Source of the DNA: Rehmannia glutinosa
Lineage: Eukaryota; Streptophyta; Magnoliopsida; Lamiales; Orobanchaceae
Assembly: GCA_016081115.2 (NCBI GenBank)
Contig: JABTTQ020000228.1
Span: forward strand, 372,001-436,000
Length of the DNA stretch: 64,000 bases
Direction: 5' to 3'
The notes beneath the pieces were generated by a model. The model saw only the letters and a program-made list of their open reading frames with translations. It searched no databases and was not told the DNA's origin. The translations under genes and the position numbers were made by a program. Positions within the stretch are counted from its first letter, which is position 1, and the number at the start of each line of letters is the position of its first letter. Of the stretch, positions 56,722-64,000 are shown piece by piece.

Positions 56722-57639
56722 ATATACTAAATGAATATATACAAATCAAATTGAAATACATAATTTGGGAACTGACTGTAGTTTGGTTGGTTGAACATTT
56801 GTAATCCAAACTATAGACACATGATTGATTCACACCGATCCTACCCCTTCCAGGATATTGTCTAAAAAAAGGAATCATAATTTTCTTTTAACAATTCAGA
56901 TCTATCGTTTGTTATAAGTCAAATGCTGATGGCCCTAAATCTATTAAAAATATATAATTTTGTGTGCATCAATAAAAGTCTTGATTGCTAGATTAGATTT
57001 AGAGGTCAACCTTAAATATACATTATTGCTATTGATCAAGTCCTAAAGCTTGACCACTCATACCGGTATAAATTACAGCTTATTACTTGAGAAACATCTC
57101 CACCAGATATGCTTCCATATCACTAGAAGAAGATGAACTGCATTTTGTGACCTCATTCTTTTCATCCATTTTTACATACTCAAAAAAAAAAAAAAAAAAA
57201 AAAACTGATGTATTCAAGAACTTCCAGAAATCTCACCCCGTTTATACGATTATGTGTGCAAGTAATGCAATGTCGTGCTTATTGCCTGTTGAATTTGACT
57301 ATATGCCAAGAATTTCGTTGCTTCTTCTTAGAAAGAACACGGTCATGACCAACTAATTAACTAACTGCTGCCAACTTATTTGTAACTGGGGGAGTAGTAT
57401 CATATTTATATATAGAGAGAGAAGAAAATATAAGAGTTAAAATGCGATAATTATCATAGTCTACCGAATGAAATGAAGTATTAGTGGGATTCATCGCGAT
57501 GAACCATAATTCAGATAGTCCCGATAGATTAAGTCCAAAAAGAATTTTTTGAGTTGCAGGTCGAAAGATAAATGAATTCACTATACAAAAGTTCGACGAA
57601 AATAATTTTCTTACTAAATTTTCCAGTTGCTTACAAAAT
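56722..57639. other. Non-coding stretch upstream of GLR copy B
   Basis: About 56900-57080 matches 27470-27560 and 27990-28040 upstream of copy A, so the duplication reaches this far. A 22-base A run lies at 57181-57202. No gene recognised. Confidence 0.45.
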
Positions 57640-57843
57640 ATCTACATAATAAAAAATATTATTATTCCAAAATTCTACCGACAGGTTACCGATAATTTTA
57701 GATTTACCGATAAATTAACAATATTTTTAGATTCTGTAGGTAAATATTTACCTACAATAAATTTAACAACACATTATAATTATCTTAATACTTACCTACA
57801 GATTTTTCTGTAGGTAAAGTACTGATCATTTTTTGTTGTAGTG
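57640..57843 (-). mobile_element. Second CACTA-type terminal fragment
   Basis: The minus strand begins CACTACAACAAAAAATGATC with subterminal ACCTACAG repeats. The opposite end is not identifiable. Confidence 0.5.
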
Positions 57844-58125
57844 GAAGGCTCAAGATAATTAATTCTATCCTCTAAAAAAAATATAATTAACTTGTTGGAA
57901 AAATAGGTGGTATATATCGAATAACTACGAAATTTGAGCATAGTTTCGGTACGAAAATAGAATGTAGAGGCAAGAGTTTGACTTTTTCTCTTTAAGACAA
58001 GATTGACTCGTTCACGGTGCGTGCGAAATGCGACAATTGTCTCCCAAGATACAACGACAAATAACTTGTGATAGTTGCACTACAAATCGCAAGTACAACG
58101 AACACTGTAATGTTTTTGAACTCTC

Positions 58126-60240
58126 TGTAGGTCCCAAGGGGTGTGGTGTAAGGTTTAAAAGAGGGGATTGAATAAACCTTGCCAAATTTTCACTTTTTAG
58201 TCCTTTTAAAAATTTCAACAGATTAACTCAAATCAGCTAAGTCATTGGGGGACAGCTAGGTTGACTTACTTTAGCAAAGTTACCCACTCAACACACTAGA
58301 CTGAGTTGTTGATAGTATAACTTAGTTGCGTCAACTAACACTTAATTTTTAGTTGATTTGGTTTTATACATCGGAAGACTTAACACCATTTGTTAATTTT
58401 AAGCACATTTTTAATACTTGTTTTTAGCACTTGTTATTATCAGTAGGATTGCAGTTTAACTTATTAGCAAATATAAATATATGAAAGAAAGTAAAGTAAA
58501 GTAAATGCCACAAGTAAATTTTATAGTGGTTCGAGGATGGGGTAATACCTCTAATCCACTATTTTCTAACTCATGGAGGAATCCAGTGAGTAACATATCA
58601 AGTTACAAAGTAGTTCTTCAATCTAGAGATAGCCTTGATCACACAATTGGCTTCTCCTGCGACTCAGCTTCTTCACAAGACAGTTGCCTTGCTACTTCAG
58701 TTCCCTTCAAGCCCTTGGAATTGATTATACAGCTTTCCACCGAGCTCGAATTTCTGGTTCGACCTTGAACCTTACTACAGTTCCTTCAAACTTGGAGAGT
58801 AGACCCTTTTTTATTCTTGAAACTTTTTCCTCTTCAACCGATTGAAGTATTTTTTTCCTTTACAGTGTGTGTTGCCGCAGAGGCGGAACTACTCTATGCC
58901 TCAGGGGGCCTTGCCCCCCAAACTTTTCATTTTTACACTATAGATATGTATGTATATATGTAAACGTATATGTATCAATATATGTACATGTATATATAGT
59001 GTTTTAGTGTTTTTGTCTCCAACCCAAATTATTAATCATTAAAATTTGTTGTAGGCCACACAAACACATAATTATTATATTTAAGTTTGGATAAACTATT
59101 GTGCGGATCTTGGTATACATCATAATATTTAAAATTATGAAGTATATATCTTTGTTATAATTTTGTGACGTGTTTTGAAATATTTAATTTAATGATGAAT
59201 AGTGATGTAATTTTTTGATGCTCAATGATAACATATTTAAGTATAACTATCACATATATATTTATAAATGTTTGATAATTCATTCTTTAACTGTGAGACT
59301 TAGCGCTCGAGTATATCTACCAAAACCACTGGCGGATTCAGTGGTGGGCCAACCTGGGCCCTAAACCACTTTTTTTTCTCTCGGAAAAAAAAATTAGTGA
59401 GAATTATAAAAAAAATATATTTTTAGTGTTAATTTGTATGACTTTTCTTGGGTTTTCTATCTGGCTCACCTTATTTTCATGTATTAGCTCACCTCGTCAG
59501 GGTGTCCTGGCTTCTCCATTGACCAAAAGTCTATGATATTAATACTACTTGTAATCATCTCAAACCTTATTAAGAATTAATTATATCTATTACTCGTATC
59601 CCAAAACCCAAACAATTACTTATACTATCCCATTAAGATCTGAATAGGTGTGGGTAACCAAGTCCACCAATCACTGTCACCCCAAGTTGGCCCCTCTTGG
59701 TTGTAAATCCTGGGTCCGCCCCTGTTGTGTTGGATTGATTTCCTTCAAGTTTTAGGCTTGAGGAGTTTTCTTGATAAGCTTTGAGAATGTTTGCAGGTTT
59801 TTCTTGAAATAGCTTGTTAGATCAGTGTCATTTGTAACCTTTACTCAAATGATTCCTCAGCCTTTTGTAGTATTTCATTTGAAAATTTGTCCCTTGAAGA
59901 GATAGACTATTTCCAAATGACACTTTCTTGTTCGTTGGATTGTCTTTTCTTGACTTGCAACATTGTGATGGTGACCCTTCCTCGTATTAAATAACTTTGC
60001 AGCTTTTCAGGGCCTGACACAAGCTTCAGTGCTTCCCATTGGTTTATTCCTTTTGCACGCTTCTGGGATGAGCACTTTAAGACATGGAAGCATAGAAGTA
60101 TAACTAAATTAAGCAATGTCATTGACTTCCGTGTAACGGATTAATATCAGTTGACTTAACTGGACAACTGTCTTTTCCCCTCGACTTAAGTCAGCTCCAA
60201 TCATTTGGGAATGACTTAACTGTCAATTCAACTTTAGACA
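58126..60240 (-). mobile_element. LTR of the element D family, split by an hAT-like element
   Basis: Minus-strand TGTCTAAAGTTG...GGGACCTACA matches 10382-11606. No PBS, PPT or internal sequence lies on either side and no 5-bp duplication was found, so it is a solo or truncated LTR. 58878-59724 is an insertion absent from the other copy. Confidence 0.8.
58878..59724. mobile_element. hAT-like insertion in the LTR, possibly composite
   Basis: Ends CAGAGGCGGA and TCCGCCCCTG are inverted. GTGTGTTG / TTGTGTTG flank it within a few bases, and the LTR at 10382-11606 has a single CTTGTGTTGG at the matching site (on its reverse strand). A second left-end-like motif (CACTGGCGGATTCAG at about 59330) suggests two nested relatives. 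Confidence 0.7.
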
Positions 60241-63110
60241 TGGGTCTACGCGATTTATTTTTCGATGGCACCTTCCGTGAGTCACCAGTCGATGCCCTAA
60301 AGGTGGCTAAACTGTTATTTGCATTTTACATGGTATTGTGTTTCGATGGCCGGCAGACCACAGTAGACCGTTGGCTATGGTTCTTGATCGAGGACACTGC
60401 ACAGTGGGAGACTTTCCCTTGGGGAAAGTACTCATTTCAGATTCTGATACATTATCTTCAAAATCTGAATGATGTTCTGTCGCATGGTCGATATACTAAG
60501 GGGACTTTACCGCGATATCGCCCACCTAGTTATCACTTTTATGATCCCACGTATGTCTTGCTGGTACGTATTTTTTTTTTACTTTATTGTAATTGTAATT
60601 AGTTTTTTAAATATTTAAAAAATCTTATTTGACATTTATCAATGTTCTAAAAGATTTGGGCATTTGAGGTGATACCTCGTCTGGGTAATATTTGGGCGAC
60701 TCGGGATCCGACACTCGGATGCCTAGGTGTCTCCGTTGGAGGTTTTAGAAGGCCACGGTTGGCATGGTTGATTTTTTCTTTGACCCCGTAGGCATTCCAA
60801 CATTGTTTACTTATTTATTTATTTATTTATTTTATTTATTTACAGGATTTAGTGTCTTATGAGATGTTGGATCCGAGTGAGAAGGAGCTCCAGCAGATAT
60901 ATATAGAGCAAGTCGATGAGCCTGTTATTTTGTTAGGTCCTCCTCGGTTCATCCCGAAGGAGAACCGGTTTTTGGGCGGTGGTGTTGGGAGGGGTAGAGG
61001 CAAAGGTATAGGTACAGATTCTATGGCCCCTATTGGCAGGGGAAGTGGTAGAGTATTGGAGACGGCAGAGGCAGGGGGAGAGATAGAGCCGATTCAGAGG
61101 TCCCCACTACTGCTCCTACGATTCAGAGGCCAGAGAAGCGACATAGGACAGACGGCCCATCATCCCACCAGGCAGATAATTTATCAGTTGGGCAGTAGAT
61201 GATGAGCCGCATAGAGAGACCCGATGATGATCCATCAGCCCGTGCGGATACACGTGATGACGAGCCACCAGTTGTGGGCAATATGTTGGTACTACTTATG
61301 GGGGTTATACGGGATGAGATTGGCCTTTTGGGGAGACGCATAGAGGATCGGTTCTCTCGATTAGAGTCATGTGTCGATCGAGTTGTTTCTCAGTTTGAGA
61401 GTCTCATTTCAGAGGAAGGTTCTTGATTAGACAGACGTCTAGATCAAGAGAGAGGTTGGGTTTGGGACCTTATTCAGGAGGATATCAGGTGTATGTTCCC
61501 ATATATTGATCAGTATGATGACTCCGTGCATGATCGTGGTAGTCATAGATTTCCTAGCCAGTCATCTCCGCAAACGCCATCGATGATGCTACATCAAACA
61601 GCAATGAACACCCCTCAATGAGAGACGATTGCTCTTCCGGCGGTGTCGACTCCTCTTCCGCCGGTGTCGACTACGATTCCGCCGGTGTCGACTACTCTTC
61701 AGTCGGAGTCGACTCCTCTTTCGCCATTGTCGACTCATTCTCTGCCCGTGTTGGTACATTCTCCACCTCCACGAGTGCTGGTCACTATTCTGAGGCCATT
61801 GGTCCCTAGTATTCGAGCTCCCTCTCCAAGGCCATTGGTCCCTGGTCCACGAGCGCCCTTTCTAACACCATTGGTCCCTGGTCCACGAGTGCCCTCTCCC
61901 AAGCACCCTCTCCGCCCACTCCCTTCATCCAAGTTTGGGATAGGCAATCATTGCATTTTATTCACAGCCCATTCAGGCCAACTGATACTCACAAGCCTGA
62001 CCCGAGCGAAAAGGAGTATGCGCGCTTCTTAGAGTCGAATGGAGAGTAAGTATTAAATATTTTTGCATTTGTCTTGTCTTAGTATTAACATCTTATATTA
62101 GTGCAATATCTTAATATTTGAGGATCCAATTGCAGGAGGAACGTGGGGCTTATATACTGTGTTGGGCCTCAATTTTTTAAGGAAATGGAGGATCCAACGA
62201 TAGAGTTGGAGAATGATGTAAGTTTAAATTTTTGTATTATTTAGTTGATTAATATTTTATTTATTTCATATTGATTAAATACCTGGCCATATTACAGTCT
62301 GAGCCCCAAGTTTCTTGGGTTTGTACCTAGTTCCAAGTAGATGGGAACTTATAGGATTATATCTACGATATTCTCGGTTTGTTTATTTATTATGCGTCTC
62401 GCATTTTACTTTAAACTTAATAAATAATACTTGTTAATTCATAATCATTTTCTATGTGTAGGATTTGATACAACATATATGGAATCGTATGCATAGTTCT
62501 GATCCTGCGGGCACAGTATATAACCCGTCGACCATGGAGGAGATTCCTCCCGGATAGGAGTTGGATGAGTTGGCTAGTGTTGTCCAGCACGGGACTCCAG
62601 GATTGGGTAATCCTAGTTCGTGGAGTGATGTTGTTCAGGTACACTTGAATTTATTTATTTTTCGGCTAATTTATTCATTTTTTTCATTAAAATTGTTAGA
62701 TTAATTAATGATTTGTTTTTTTCCGCGGGTGTTCATGATCAGGACATTTTGTCGTATGCAGGTTGGATCTATGTAGAGTCAGAGTACTCATGTATGACTC
62801 TTTACGTGCCCGATACACACCTGAGATAGAGGTTGTGAGGGTTACCGCCACACGCCCACTTTATCGCATCCTCCCAACAGTATTGATGCATGCTGGCTTC
62901 TACGACGTTGTTCTAGAGATCCAGCCCGTCCGCCACGAGTGGGAGCTTGTAACTGCGCCGACGAAAGATTGCTATTAGCAGAAAGACAGCACCAGTTGTG
63001 GCGTATTTGCATTGTTTTGCGTCGTTAGTTGTATCACAAAGAAGATTAGTCAGAAGCAGGTGCATGATACGATTCCCCAGCTGAGGAGGATGATGGCTCG
63101 ACAGATTTAT
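60241..63110 (+). pseudogene. MULE-borne DUF1985/ULP1-like gene, decayed
   Basis: The first frame (60241-60563) ends DTAQWETFPWGKYSFQILIH, and the next exon-like piece (60654-60790) starts IWAFEVIPRLGNIWATR. Both are typical of DUF1985. A Gly/Arg-rich and coiled-coil-like middle follows (60846-61426), then a Pro/Ser repeat region (61640-61910). At the end, 62763-62978 gives LMYDSLRA, the Asp block of Ulp1 cysteine proteases, and after a TAG (62976-62978) comes STSCGVFALF with the catalytic Cys (62997-62999). Such ULP1-like ORFs travel in plant Mutator-like elements. Several stops interrupt it; exon limits are uncertain. The 5' end is cut by the LTR. Confidence 0.65.
61640..61910 (+). repeat. 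Coding-type tandem repeats
   Basis: About four units of 24 bp (GGTGTCGACTCCTCTTCCGCC type, 61640-61735), followed by three units of about 39 bp (CCATTGGTCCCTGGTCCACG, 61797-61905). In frame they encode PPVSTPLP and PLVPGPRAP repeats. Confidence 0.7.
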
Positions 63111-63294
63111 TGATACAGTACAGATAGTAGTACACTTCAGTCGTAGAACATGTTGTTTATTATATATCTTGTAAATATTTTGAATTATGTAAATATTCGT
63201 TTTGCATGGTAAAAGTCTTATTATTACTAAATCAGAGGTTATTACACTTGAAATTGGTAAAAAAATTCAAGTAATCTTGTAACAAAACTAAGTA

Positions 63295-63545
63295 AAATAA
63301 ATTGTGGCACGATATGACACTTGAGGCACGATACGACACGATATCTATAATAAATCGTGCCTCTTTGTGGCACGATATAGCACAATATATTCTATATCGT
63401 GCAATATATCGCCTTTTTGTGACACGATATAGCACGATATATGTTGTATCATGCAATAAATCGTGCCTCTTTGTTGCACGATATATATCATATATTGTGC
63501 CTCTTTGTGGCAGGAGAGGCACGATATATGCTAGATATCGTGCCT
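63295..63545. repeat. Cluster of GCACGATAT repeats in both orientations
   Basis: More than ten copies or near copies of GCACGATAT / ATATCGTGC in about 250 bp, several joined as inverted pairs. It lies between the two converging MULE reading frames. Confidence 0.75.
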
Positions 63546-63639
63546 ATTATAAAACACATGTTTGAAGTACCTGATTAACATATGACTATTGGACTTTATG
63601 ATCTTAGTTTTATTTGGTAACATAGTATTACAGTTGAAA

Positions 63640-64000
63640 TAATTTGCCTAATATTCATCATCTGGACGTCTCGGGCATTTTCTACGGGTATGATCATCTG
63701 CTTGGCATATTCCACATTTTTTGTTACTAAGCACTTGTCTTGAAGGACCCGGTTGTGTCACTGAGGCACTTTTGTGCTCATCAAGCGGCAATAACATAGT
63801 GCATTTGACGCAATTGTGGCCAGTACACCTACACCTTGAACAAATTTGACTCTTACGTGAATGATTACTTGATGATTCAACATCAGAATGAACTCTACTT
63901 TGTCTAGGATGACCAGCTTATCTCGGGTTATTTGGAGGGTTGCATACTAATTCTCGCACCTCTTGTAGCAGAACCCATTCACTCGGATCAGGAACTGGTA
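63640..64000 (-). pseudogene. MULE transposase C-terminal end (runs off the window)
   Basis: The minus-strand frame gives EWVLLQEVRELVCNPP, then GHPRQSRVHSDVE and two zinc-knuckle-like motifs: CSRCRCTGHNCVKC and CGICQADDHTRRKC. The frame ends at a TAA near 63643. Pro-rich sequence, G.PR..R and a Cys/His knuckle form the usual end of plant MuDR-type transposases. The MULE/SWIM core would lie beyond 64000. One in-frame TAA near 63915 suggests decay. Confidence 0.65.

Noticed and set aside
61735..61947. Gly-rich minus-strand ORF
   Set aside because: It is the reverse shadow of the Pro/Ser tandem repeats of the plus-strand gene.

Overview
The window is nuclear DNA from a eudicot plant. It is AT-rich, its genes are intron-split, and most of it is nested transposable elements. 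The recognisable families are plant ones: Sirevirus-type and Ale-type Ty1/copia elements, Stowaway, hAT, Mutator-like, PIF/Harbinger and CACTA fragments, and a SINE. The only ordinary host genes are two glutamate receptor-like (GLR) paralogues on the minus strand. An asterid/Lamiales source is possible, but the sequence does not prove it.

Layout. 1-12.9 kb: an old minus-strand Ale-type copia remnant (8821-10381) carries a complete but pol-less Sirevirus-like element in its 3' LTR (989-8789, TSD TAATC). A second copia element enters its reverse transcriptase (LTR 10382-11606, decayed gag to about 12455). 12.9-20.6 kb: non-coding DNA with DNA transposons: two Stowaway MITEs, a fold-back element, a Harbinger deletion derivative and a Mutator-like MITE. 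20.6-28 kb: GLR copy A, a pseudogene with a +1 and a -1 frameshift, its flanks, and a SINE. 28.3-29.8 kb: a solo LTR and a LINE remnant. 29.8-45.8 kb: a minus-strand Sirevirus-like element (TSD AATAT). It holds a solo LTR in its body and a second, nearly full-length Sirevirus (36963-44767) in its 5' LTR. 45.8-57 kb: GLR copy B, apparently intact (five exons, 987 codons), with several transposons in its introns and promoter. 57-60.2 kb: CACTA ends and an LTR split by an hAT-like element. 60.2-64 kb: a decayed MULE with a DUF1985/ULP1-like gene on the plus strand and a converging zinc-knuckle transposase end on the minus strand.

How the parts relate. The GLR pair is a segmental duplication about 27 kb apart; copy A serves as the empty-site reference for insertions in copy B. 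The three Sirevirus-like elements share PBS, multiple polypurine tracts, a CGACCGGTCG palindrome cluster upstream of the TATA box and, just downstream of it, a tandem array of small hairpins. The hairpin stems covary while the loop stays GTGGT. This array is the most striking unexplained signal in the window. A second candidate is the 416-residue extra ORF carried by the pol-less element at 4725-5975.
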